Below are positions 23,474 to 34,795 of a DNA stretch of 64,000 bases, one piece after another. The stretch's first letter is position 1. Each line of letters starts with the position of its first letter. The position numbers and the translations under genes were made by a program. This DNA is from Medicago truncatula (lineage: Eukaryota; Streptophyta; Magnoliopsida; Fabales; Fabaceae). The stretch is from NCBI RefSeq assembly GCF_003473485.1, contig NC_053043.1, positions 6,024,001 through 6,088,000 of the forward strand, in the 5' to 3' direction. The notes beneath the pieces were generated by a model. That model was not told where the DNA came from and searched no databases. It saw only the letters and a list, made by a program, of their open reading frames with translations.

Positions 23474-26290
23474 ATTTGATTGAATGATTGATATTGATAG
23501 GAATGAAGGGTGAGAGCAAAATGTCCAAAACCCTTTCTCACACAGTAGTGTTGTCCTTAAACTATAAAGTAATTGTAGAAGACGCCTTCATAACATGTAA
23601 ATTTCTCAGGAAGTTGTCCCTCAACTTTTAAGCCCTCCCTGAAAACAAAAGGAACTTGATATATTTAAAGAATTTTACGAAATTATAAGAAAATTTGAAT
23701 GTCAAAACAAGTATTAATACTAAAAACAATTCGGAAGTCTGAATGCATTAAGAGAACTGGAAACATAACTCATAAATACTAGTTTCACAGTTCCGCAATC
23801 TCTACCTATAACTGAATCATAAAAAATAAACAGTAAACACAAATATACGAGGATTCCCAGTATAGGCAAAGACTGAGAAGAAATCAGTAATCAAAAGAGA
23901 AAAAGATAGTATCTTGGAGGAAAGAGTAAAACCCAAAGAGTGAGAAGAGGGAGAGTCTTTGAATTAGCGATTGGAGGTTAGGGAAGAAAAGGGAGAGTCT
24001 TGAATCTTGATTGATAATAGATCAATTCAGTGGCAGACCAGACTTAAAAGTTTGGGATGGCCGCGATCAAAATATAACTTATTCATCTCTTTCAATATCA
24101 TTGGCCTTCTTGTTGGAAAACGAATTGATTTTTTGACTCTTCATGCAAAGAAACAAATTTGATCAAAATGATACTCATAATTATTGCAACAAGAAATTCA
24201 AATAAAATCAGAGAACCAACGTTGTTACAAGGACTCTGAGGTGCAAATTGATGATTGAAGTAGAAGATAGTATATAGTGACAGGTGAATATCTGAATGAA
24301 GTAGTTAAGAAAATAATTTCAAACAGAGATGATGATGATGATGAATTTTTATCAGGTAAAGCAATTTGAATATCAGTAAGAAGTAATTGAGATACTTGTC
24401 ATTATGCTAATGACGTCCAAAGACTCTTGATAGTGCTAAACAATTTAAAAATAAAAAAAAAAAATGAAAATCTACACCACAAGTGGACGAAAACGCATAT
24501 ATGATAGATAGACAGTGTTTCATCAAATCAAATTCAAATATATACAACAATAGGCAAGCCTTCATTCAATTAAATAGTGAATTTCATCCAGACAGAGTGA
24601 AGTGAAACATGGTTTAGTGAGTTCAAAAGGTTATGTGAAAATTGAAGGTGAAACCAAATTCATTAACAAACAATAACAACAGCAAAGTAGGAACTGAAAA
24701 AGGGAAATCGAACCTGTGACGGACGAATGGAGAAGACAGAGAGAATACGATGAGTGTCCTGAGATGGAGGGCGTCGTGCCGGCGGCGTGATGCAGGGAAG
24801 GTGATGGGGTCGCCGGAGAGTAAGAGTGAATGGAATGGAAAGGAGAGAGTTCTTTATGTTTAGTTTTATTTTGGCTTCGGTCCCTTAACTTATTTTTTTA
24901 ATTTCATTTTAGAACATAGCTATAAAGTATTTTAATTTGGTCCTATAAATCCTATGTCCTTAGAATTTTTGCAAAATCCGTTAACTCTCACGTGTCCTTT
25001 AAGATTTGTATCATAACAAAACCAAATGGGTGTGGTGATGGGGTGTGTTTGCCATTTAAAAAAAAAAAGAAGAGAAAGAGGATACGAGGATTGCAGAATG
25101 AGAAGAAGGAAATCCCACCAAGAAGATTAAGATATGTAACTAGCTGCTCTTAATAAACAAAAAATCCTCTTCTTTAGAAAAGCTCACGGACACAAGCTTC
25201 TCCAACCATCGACCCAATTTACCCACAATTATATTTTGATGCTTTGCAATCGAATAGATGCCTGGGAAAGTGAATACAGAGGCCGAGAGAGATAAAATCT
25301 TTGATAGAGAGGAGATGAATCATAGAGAGGTTTATGTTTCTGCAATGAGCGACAAAAGAACGTTTCTATATAGCCAAAGTGGAATTAGTAGTTTCAATTA
25401 TTTTTGTTTGTAGAAATTTATTTAAAGATTAATTAATTAAAAAATAATGAGTTTGTGTTTTAATTTTTTGATTTTATGAGATTGTTATATGAAGATGATG
25501 AATAAAGATGAAGAAGAATAGTAGTGAAAATGATGAAGAGAAAAAATTAGGTATTAATCATTCACCGTAGACTCCAATAAACCTACATGATTGTTAAAAT
25601 GTAATAGATAGGACCAAAAGAGGTAATAAAAAAAAACATTTACTCTTTGTTTTTTTCCAATGAATTGCACTACTTCCTCTTTTTATTTTGTTGGTTTTAG
25701 AATATAGGGATAAATGTGTTTTTTGTCTAAATAAATATACCAATTTTTTTAGTAAATCCCTATAAACAATTATTTTTTTGAGTAAATTCCTATAAACAAT
25801 TTTTGTAATATTTATTGAAAAATATAACTGAGTGTAATATATTATTTATCTTTTATTTTAAATTTGTTTTGAATAAGGATAAGTAGATTTTTTTGTTCAA
25901 ATAAAAATATACACATTTGTTAATTTAACAAGTGTGTATGTTGGTTTTCATTTGTATCCAAAAACAATTTTTTATTATTCAAAATTGGTGTAAATTAACA
26001 AAGTGATTGTAAATTCAACATGATAAATGATTTTTTATTTTTATTTTTCTAGATGAAAAAATGGCACTTCTTAATTTACACCTCGGAAAATGAAAGGAAT
26101 TTGTTTTCTATTTAAAAAGAAATTATAATAAGGAGCCGAGGGAGGTATTGAATTTCAAAGTTGTTGTAAATTATAGTAATAAGCAAGCAAAGCTGATTCA
26201 AACAAAAACCCCAACTTCAAAGATCATCACATTCAGTCATTCACTAACCAAAACCTAGAAACAACGAAGAATCACTCTCCAAACTTGTCG
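23474..26290. other. Intergenic; candidate 5' UTR of the PPR gene and NDC1 leader
   Basis: On the minus strand, about 23880-24000 is CT-rich and leader-like. A GC-rich block at 24716-24850 ends with CCGTCACAGGTTCG, which could be a non-coding first exon with a splice donor for the PPR gene. Near 24860-24990 is a fragment of a TGGTCCC-TTAACTT type repeat. From 25030 to 26100 I see only AT-rich DNA with no gene. Bases 26190-26290 are the likely 5' UTR of NDC1. Confidence 0.4.
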
Positions 26291-29200
26291 ATGTCTCCAA
26301 CACCATCAAAACCAGAAGTTCTCTTAACCAACAAATTCCTTAGCTTTTTGATATGGCAATCAATACCCTCATCTTTCATCTTCTTTCTCTCCTTCACCCT
26401 TCTCCCCATAACCCCTTTTTGGTCTTTTCCCCTTTTCCTTCTTTTCAACTTCCTCTTCTCCTTTTCTCTCTCCTTCATCTCTTCACCTTCCTCACACCCC
26501 ATTTTCAATCCTCTCAACTTCAAGCTCTCACTTACATTCCTCCTCTTCGTAGCCGCTGCCGCGGTCTCCGCTTCCGTTGCGGTTGTTTCGCTTTTTGGGT
26601 TTAACGATTTGGGAAAAGTTGGGTTCAGGGGTTTTCTTGCTGGTGCCATTTATGGGTTTCATTATGTTTTCAAACGACGTTGGGTTTTGGAGTTTCCCAT
26701 TATTCAGGTTAAGCTTTTTAGTTAAATGGGTTTCTTAAAGTTTCAATCTTTCTTGTGTTTGAATTGATTTTGACTTGTTTTGATTTTAGTAGAATTGATT
26801 TTGACTTTTAAGCTATAATCTAGAGTTTTTACATGTAGAAATGATATTTAAAATTGAATATTTATATATCCAAACGTAAATCACCTGACTTTTAGTCAAA
26901 ATCAATTATACATAATCAATTTATTCAGGTTAAGCTTTTAAACCAAATGGGTTTGATAAACTTAGTTACTTTTTTTTTTATGTATAATTGATTCTAGAAG
27001 TTGTAGAATTGATTTTGACATGCTTGGACTTGGATGCTTTCATGTAGAATTGATTTTGCCTATAAAATTGATTCTAACCTGAAGTTAGAGTGTGGAGTTT
27101 TTCCCTCTAGAATTGATTTTTTACCTTGACTTTATCGCTCAACTGACTTTTACATCAATATTTCCAATCATAAATAACTCTCTTTTAGTCAAAACCAATT
27201 CTATATAACCAATTTATTCAAAATTAATTTTTGTGACTGCTGAACCAAGCATACATTTTATTTTTTGGAGGTTGGTTTATTGTTTATTGTTGGTAACTGA
27301 TTTTGGTTACTTTGTTTGTGTGCAGCGTCCTCCTTTCTACAATTTTAAGATGGGGATTCCTTTGGCTGCTAAACGTGCTTTTAAGCTTTCCACTGTTGCT
27401 TTCATTTTTTCTGCTATTTTATTGGAGATTATTCCACACCCTTTTAAGTGCAGCATTGCAACGAAGAAATTTGTTGCTGAGCAGATTGTATTTTTTGTTG
27501 CTAGTTTCGCTATCTTCTTCAGTTGGGAATTGACTCACAATTTACATACGGTTGGTGTTCCTTATATCTACACATTTGCTTAACTCTTGATTCATGTTTT
27601 CACTCGGCTTGAAATGTTGTTAATTTTGCGATGTTGTAGAGTATTTTTTTTATAGCTGTTTGTTAGTTGTCATTCTTGACAATTTTGATTTCGGTTTAGT
27701 CATTTACTATTATATACTGAATTTGCTAATCTCTAAATGAAACGGTGTTGTAATATCGTGATATGTTAGTTTGTCAAGTACATTGTTTTCTCTCAAACTA
27801 ATGATCCCTGTGTTTGTCATTTCTCATTTATCGACCTAGTACATTAAACCTATGTCTTGTAATTGTGAATCTGTATCATGTTGTCATACATCAGTCATTT
27901 AGTGATTTGTTGTGTCATCATATTCTTTTGCATAGTGAATATCGCTGGCACCATCTATGTCCATGTGCTGCAGATGTGATATTTTTCCTTAGGATTTAGT
28001 TTTTGATGTAGACTAAAGTTTTGTTTTACCTTGGTTAGCATGGTTATGTTTAATATTTGGGATGTATTACTTGAATTGATATTCTAAATGTGCATCTTAC
28101 TGTGTCTGTGCATTGTACTATGCACGAATGTTAACTCGAGTCTCTTTATTGGTCAAATACGTATAGGTTTTACATACCAAGAGATCCATATTTGCTCCCC
28201 CAAAAGGATCAGCAGCTGCGGAAACAAATCCAAGTGAGCACCTCCTTTCAGCTCTGGAGGAGAGTAATCCAACATCTCTTCTTCGATATCATGCTTATCT
28301 TGATCTCTGTATGGTTTCCGAGAACAATGTTGATACTTGGCGGCGTGCGGCATTTTTCGAAGAAACGGGTGAGACTTACAAAAGGGTAATTGCTGTGTGC
28401 TTGAGGCCTCTTGAACAACTTGCCTCGAGATTAGGTGAGGACTTGGGGAATTCTACCGACAAACCTACAAATCTATCTAATCAGTTAGCCTCCCCAACAG
28501 ATGTGAAGCACGTTGAAGAACTGTATAACTTCCAGGTACATGTATGATTCTATTATTTGTAGATTGTTTATTGTCTGCTATGAAATCATTTACTTTTTTG
28601 GTATAACTGCGCAGCTTTGAGATTTTGGGTGGTCACACTAAATTTTTAAACTTGACTGTAAAAAAATTCTGAAACGGTGTCTTCTAGACCTTACTCTTTG
28701 AATTCCAGTTTTCACTTTGCGTATGATTTTTGTGAAATTTATTTTAATTTGTGGAGCCAAAATGTTCTGGATGGATTATGCAGAGAAACGTGCTAGGATA
28801 TAAAAAAGAAACAGAATGCACATTCAAATAAGAATCTTCTAAGACTCAAAACACTACAAAATTCTGATTGTTCTGGATGGATAATTTAATGTTGTTCTTG
28901 TATCAAAAGTGACAAAACTCAAGCTTTTGATACCCTGAAACCTCATCTTGTGTTTGTTTAACACATAAGTTCCTGCCTTGAAAACATGGTGTGTGCACAT
29001 TGAACGAAGTGAAGGTAGAAACCTTATGCCCTCACTGAGCTTTGAAGTTTTTTCACTTGGTTGAAATTACAGGGATTGGATGCTCATAAAAAGGATAACA
29101 GGATATAATACATAAGTAATGAGACTCTAACCAACTATGATGTTATGCTGACATGATCCGTTTGTTATAGCTTTTTTCAAAATAGATTTTTGTAGTGTAT

Positions 29201-30939
29201 TATGTTTTTGTTATAATTTTTTTAACAAAGAAATTTTCAAATGAAAAATCCGTTTGAATAGGATATCTTAAAATGTCATTCTAAGTATTTCATCATTTTG
29301 TTAAAAAAAAATTTGGATACTAAATTTTGAAAAAATCTCTAAAAAAAAAAGCTATTTCAAATAGCTTTTCATAAAAATCATTTTTGAAGTCATTTTGAAA
29401 AAATATGTAATTTTTACTATGTAAAATCTCGAACAATGAATATTTAAGTTAGTGAATGTCAAAATCTCTTTTTTAACTTATATTAAATGAGTTTGAAATA
29501 ACTTCTACTATTTTTGACTAAATTTCCAAAAAATCTATTTTTAGAAATACAAAGAAAAATCCATTTTTTTAGAATCTAAAACAAACGGGCCTTTACTAAC
29601 CCATTACTCTTATTATACTAATATGTCTAGTCAATATCAAGTTTAGTATAACTTGTACAGTTCATCTATGCAACAATCCTAGACAATAATATATCCTACT
29701 ATATACTGAATTTTCTGTGTTACACCCGTAGAAAATGTAAAATTCCCCCTGCAACCAATCGTTGTGTTCTTGATATATAAGCCATCCCTCTTCACATGTA
29801 AATAAAAGTAAAACTAGAGAAAGATGGTGAACTGTTTACACGTGCTAAAGGTGGATAGACTTATCGTGGGAAAGACCATTTTTTTATAAAACCAATGGTG
29901 GTGACAAAAAATCACACGTTCGTTGCCTTTGATGAACATGTAGACTTGTAGTGGTAGCACTGTTTGGGAGAGCTATGTATTTGGGGAGTTATGTATTTGG
30001 GGATTTAGGATTGACTTATTTAAGTTTATCTACCGGCTTAAACGCTTGTGACACTGTTTGGGAGAGCTTATGAGATGTCCATTAGATGTTTTCAGTTTAT
30101 TTCCACATGCCCTCTCCAAGATAGCTTGTGAAAACAACTTATAACTTATGAAAAGTTTAACTTTATTTTATCTTTTGTTATAAAAATAGCTTATATATAA
30201 ACAATTATATATAACTTGTGACACTGTTTGGGAGAGCTTATGAGATGTCCATTAGATGTTTTCAGTTTATTTCCACATGCCCTCTACAAGATAGCTTGTG
30301 AAAACAACTTATAACTTATGAAAAGTTTAACTTTATTTTATCTTTTGTTATAAAAATAGCTTATATATAAACAATTATATGCTGAAAGCTTAATCTATAA
30401 GCTCTCAACAAGAACTTTGTATGTATGCGAGTTATTAAAAAACTTTTGTTTGCTTTTGCATGCAGCTATATGCTTGGTGTTCAAGGATTGTTGCCTCACT
30501 AACTGCCTGTTCTCGCAAAGAAGATAAGTTTGGGGCTGCTCAGCTTTCTGGGAGTAACGCTGCTGTGGTTTCGACCCTGATATCATGCCTTCTTGCTGTC
30601 GAGAATTTCATGGGAAAGAAAACAAACCTGCAATCACCAAATCAGCTGTTGGGATCTGCTGGTATCAAATGGGCAACGGCGAATAGTGGAAGATTAGATA
30701 TTGCAGCTGCTTCTGTTAAAAGAAAAAACGGGCCAGTAAATTCAAAAGCTTATGCTATTGCCGACGTTCTCAAGACATCGATCTACCAAATAGTATCTGC
30801 ATTCCATGATGAGATGTTGTCTGGTACTAAATCAAGTCTTCTGGAGAAGGACTGGATCACAAGCGAGAAACCACTTTTCGGTACTCGTGAGATGCTTATA
30901 CAAAAATTACGTCTTTTCCTTGATTTTCGGGCTACCTAG
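26291..30939 (+). CDS. NDC1: Nucleoporin NDC1 (transmembrane nuclear pore ring protein)
   Basis: Four exons (26291-26707, 27326-27550, 28167-28535, 30466-30939) join in frame to 494 residues. NDC1 is one of the few membrane-spanning nucleoporins and anchors the pore complex in the nuclear envelope. The N-terminal half has five to six hydrophobic segments, with landmarks [31 protein letters not shown] and [20 protein letters not shown]. The C-terminal half is soluble: [52 protein letters not shown] and the terminal [10 protein letters not shown]. These match the plant Ndc1_Nup family (Arabidopsis At1g73240 as I recall). The ATG at 26291 is the first in frame. Intron 1 and intron 3 contain repeats described in the findings. 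Confidence 0.92.
29154..29592. mobile_element. Foldback MITE in NDC1 intron 3
   Basis: GATCCGTTTGTTATAGC at the left faces CTAAAACAAACGGGCC at the right as inverted ends. The interior is symmetric and AT-rich, with an inner palindrome AAGCTATTTCAAATAGCTTT near 29350-29370. No coding capacity is seen. The ends resemble hAT- or Mutator-derived MITEs, but no target duplication was established. Confidence 0.65.
30045..30380. repeat. 170-bp tandem duplication in NDC1 intron 3
   Basis: Two units starting CTTGTGACACTGTTTGGGAG at 30045 and 30215 are almost identical through ATATATAAACAATTATAT. I see only one clear difference (CTCTCCAAG versus CTCTACAAG). The second unit ends about 85 bases before the exon 4 acceptor. 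Confidence 0.93.
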
Positions 30940-31381
30940 ATGTTACATTATTTGTGAGAGGCTATACAAATCGGATGTTGCAAGCAGAGTTTATAACAAT
31001 ATGAATATGGAAGGGATGGAAGGAAAAGTTTCTCAATTTTGTTGTCCGAAATTTGAGATGGATATTAATCTGTAGTGATTATGTTGAACATACTTGCATT
31101 GACTGGTGTGAGTTATCGATCGGTTTTTTTTTTTTCCTTGATAATTTAAGTGCTTCTCTGAAAGGAGAGATTTTTTTTTTAAGATAGAGTTGTGTCTGTG
31201 ATATGGAAAAATCGATATACCCACATCTTTAAAAAAAAAAATGGAATGTGAATTTTATATATAAATTTTGGATAATTTAAGATGTTGAATATGTAAGACT
31301 GTAAGTATGTTAATTTTGGTACTTGATTGGTTCTTACAAGTCACGAACAAGTGGTAAATTTTTTACTTCTCCAATTTAATG
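30940..31381. other. NDC1 3' UTR and flank
   Basis: The sequence follows the NDC1 stop codon and runs to the target site of the Mutator-like element. Nothing else is recognised. Confidence 0.5.
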
Positions 31382-31390
31382 GCTATAGGT
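31382..31390. repeat. Left 9-bp target-site duplication of the MULE
   Basis: GCTATAGGT immediately precedes the element. The right copy at 37974-37982 reads GCTATAAGT, with one difference. Nine bases is the usual target duplication of Mutator-like elements. Confidence 0.85.
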
Positions 31391-31700
31391 GAATTTTTTT
31401 TTTTCTGCCCTATTTCTTGCCAAAAAACACAAAACTGCTCTACTTTTTCTTAAAATTGCATAAATGCCCTACTTTTTCTGGTACCCCTGTCACCACACAA
31501 TCCCAAGTTGCGGGGTATCCTCAAAGTTGACGAATTTTTTGTCCTTATTACACCCCACAACTCCAAGTTGCGGGGTACTTTCTTTATTTTTTTTTTTAAA
31601 TTTTTAACTACCAAGCAAGATGGACTTGCGAGGTAGTTTTTATTTTTTATTTTTTTAAATTTAAATACCCCACAACTTGGAGTTGTAAGGTATTTATCAT
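31391..31700 (+). repeat. Left TIR of the MULE
   Basis: It begins GAATTTTTTTTTTTCTGCCC and mirrors the right end over about 310 bases. It contains several short hairpins of the type CCCCACAACT-x-AGTTGCGGGG, and the arm pair CTACCAAGCAAG/CTTGCGAGGTAG. Confidence 0.93.
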
Positions 31701-32050
31701 GTTTTCTGCGCCAATAACAAAAAAAATAGAAAAAAACTTAATTTTAATAAACTAATAACAAATATACAATTATTACAAATGTCCTCCTGTCCCACACCTT
31801 CGTCTTCGATGATTTCTTTGACGATTTACTTGAGCGTCATGTTGGGTTTCGTCATTGTTATCTGTAGTTGATTGTGTCTGACTGCCATAACCCAACGTCA
31901 ACAACACATCGTGTTTCCTTGTTGGCCAACCCATATCCAGAAATTGTTCATTGGAGTTCAACGCATCTGGAGAGAAGTGAGATAGTGATTTGTTGGTGTT
32001 GGCTGGTTGTAGTTTTGGTTGGTGTACATTGGGTATTGGGGGTTGTTGTA

Positions 32051-32074
32051 GGGGGGGGGGGGGGGGGGGGGGGG
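32051..32074. repeat. Poly-G tract of 24
   Basis: Twenty-four consecutive G residues stand directly next to the TAA stop codon (32075-32077) of the minus-strand PMD gene, so its transcript would carry a C24 run at the start of the 3' UTR. The G strand could form quadruplex structures. Confidence 0.9.
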
Positions 32075-34077
32075 TTAATTGGTGTTGGACGGTCCAGCTT
32101 GGCTTGGGTCATTATAGGAGAAGTAGTTACTGTTGGATGGTCCAGTTTGGTTTGGGTCATTGTAACCAAAGTTTGACATTGAATTTAGTTGGTAAGTTGA
32201 CTGATAATGAGGGTTATATGCATTTCTTGGGGTGGTATATGGTGGTGGTTGGATGATATTTTGTTGTGGGGTGTCAAGAAAATCATACATTATAGAACCT
32301 TGAGTGTTTTGTGTTGTAGGTGGTTGGGATTGAGGATCATCTAGTCGATTAAGAAAGTCTTCGTCCCAAAAATCATCATGAATTGGTGGTTGGTTGTTGT
32401 GAATTTCAGGTTCATGCTCTAGTTCTATCTCCAGCTCTTCTTCTTCTTCTGGATCTGAATTTATTGGCATTCTGTCAATTGAAATCCTTAGACGTGGATT
32501 GCAAGTGGTTGTCAACCAATCAATATACGAATGAGTTGGGGTGAGAGATTTTGGCCGCATTCGAGGTAATGTATAAAGTCGTCGATTGTCCCAATGTTCG
32601 CTCTCTTGTGGAAAGCGAAAACCTTTTGATTCGTACCACGCCTTGTACCGTTTGTCCAACTTATGGAATTGCTGCATGTTTATTGGGGCCCCTGGTATTT
32701 CTTGTGGCAAACCAAATTGGAGCTTGACCCTATCAGTTGGATGCCATTCAACTTTATCAAAACATATAAGGTAAGTTGTTGCAGTACAATCCCAATAGTC
32801 AGCAGGAAAATCGTGTGGAACTCTCTTGTATGGTCTCCATTTAAACTGGGACAAAAGAGAATATTTAGTGTATTGTTAATAATTTTGTTATATATATGTA
32901 TATATATGTGAAGGAATAATTCAAAAATGAAGGATATATTACATCATGTTGTAGTATGTCATCAAACTGTTTTCTGTAAGATATAGTGTCATGGCTTGGA
33001 TTGTCGTAGTACCTTGAACCTACTCCTGTCCATCTAACAAATTAAATTAAAAAATTAGATTTACTAAAAAAAAAAATAGTAATAGGCGAGAATATGTGCG
33101 GGAATTAATAAAAAAAAAATGGTGGTGACCATGCTTACTTTAATCCTAACGGCCACTGGAGTGGTTTTGAATTTCTCGGAGCGATATGAGTCAATCGACA
33201 ATATCCCCAAACTTGTAAGAGAAAATGACATCCAGCTATAACTTTTATGTTTGGGTGGGACGCCTCGCACAAGCCACAATAAAGGTAAGCCAAAACTGCC
33301 GATCCCCAACTATATTTTCTTGTTTCATTAAAATCAATTAACAAATACAACCAAGAGTTGTGCACATATAATCCAGTGTATTTGGAAACAAGAAACCCCC
33401 AATGAGGTATAGTAGGTACCTCCTAGTGTGTTGTATTTTGACCTCTGGAGGCGATTGTTGATTGAAGGTTTGATCGACCATATTTTCCTTTAACCACGCC
33501 AACGAGAGAGTAAAACCATCATTTTTGCGTTCTGGAGCAGCTATTCCCAATAGTTCAAAACAAATATCCCATGAAAGATGTGGAGGAGCCGTAACAATTT
33601 GTCCTCCAAAAGGTAAGCCAAGTAACATATATACATCTTCCAGCGTGATTGTACATTCACTTGTTCGAAAATGAAAAGTATGTGTCTCGGATCACCATCT
33701 TTCTACAAGAGCGGTTACAATATGTCTGTCAATAAATGGACTTGGTTGTATGTGTTGTCGTGTACGAGTGCTTAGAGGTGCACCCTCTTCATCCTAACCA
33801 AAAAAAAAAAGAAAGGAAGAATATATAATTAAATTAAAAAGATAGTCATAAAATTAAAAAAATAAAATAGTCATAAAATTAAAAATATATATATATATTC
33901 TCTTTAAAACTGGATTCATAAGAAGTCATAAAATTAAAAAAACATAATTTATAATTACAACTGCATTAATAATTAAAAAATATAAACGAAATTAATAAAA
34001 ATAATAGTCATATATACCCATTTTCTGATGTGTTGTTCCATGAACCTATGTTCATTTTCCAACCACAAGTATGCCAT
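32075..34077 (-). pseudogene. Plant mobile domain (PMD/MAIN-like) gene, broken
   Basis: Four exons on the minus strand: 34077-34018, 33793-33139, 33033-32943 and 32845-32075. The start MAYLWLENEHRFMEQHIRKW joins by a GT-AG intron to a PMD (PF10536) fold: ITLEDVYMLLGLPFGGQ, SWGSAVLAYLYCGLCEA, PNIKVIAGCHFLLQVWGY, then WTGVGSRYYDNPSHDT, FKWRPYKRVPHDF and LPQEIPGAPINM. A proline/asparagine/glutamine-rich acidic tail follows. PMD proteins include MAIN and MAIL1, nuclear factors for silencing and genome stability, and many transposon-borne copies. Here a TGA at 33692-33694 replaces the Arg codon in ERW-R-xETHTFH, and one frameshift lies near 33385, so no full protein is made. Exon 2 length agrees with a one-base loss. 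Confidence 0.88.
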
Positions 34078-34221
34078 TGCTTTGTATAATTTGTTTGAAA
34101 TAAAATGTTATGTGAGTGATTAAGAAAAGAATTGAGATGAGTTGAATATGTGGAAAGAGTAAGAATATAAATGTGGTATTTATAATGTAAGAATGGTTGT
34201 TGTATAAGATGTAAAGGAATG

Positions 34222-34500
34222 CAAGACAGCAGTGTTTCTCTAAGACAGCAGTGTTTCTCTACAAACCAGCAAATTTCAATTATGATAGAAATGACCATTG
34301 CATGAAAGCAGACGCATGGTGTTCAACAGTGTTGAATTATTTTGTAAACTTTGCTGCATGAAATGACCATTGCATGAAAGCAGACGGATGGTGTTCAACA
34401 GTGTTGAATTAATTTGTAAACTTTGCTGCATGAAATGACCATTGCATGTAAAAAAGCCATTTATTTGTACATGAAATTTCTGCATGAAATGACCAATGAT
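34222..34500. repeat. Tandem repeats in the divergent promoter region of the MULE
   Basis: A 19-bp unit (AAGACAGCAGTGTTTCTCT) is repeated twice at about 34222-34261. It is followed by a 72-bp unit starting ATGACCATTGCATG at 34291 and 34363, with a partial third copy at 34435. The block lies between the PMD start (34077) and the transposase start (34796). Confidence 0.9.
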
Positions 34501-34795
34501 GCTACTTCACGTGAAGCTCATGCTGGCCATCAAAAGGACCGACATGCCTCTGATCCGCTGGCGCGTGCACATGCTACCCCGCAACACCAGGTTGTGTTGT
34601 ACCCTGCAACTGGCGCGTGTAGCAGGTACCTCGCAAGGCCAGATTGCGTGCTATTTTGTTTATGTTTTTCTTTTTTCGTTCACAAATAATTGGAGGCAGA
34701 TTACATGTTATTATATAAGTGATCTCTTCATTTATAATTTGTATCAAACCATTCTACATCAAACTCTTACTCATTTCTTAATACCAAACCACTTA

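Noticed and set aside
24340-24420. GATGATGATGATGATG run as a coding acid stretch
   Set aside because: It is a short microsatellite without an open frame around it.
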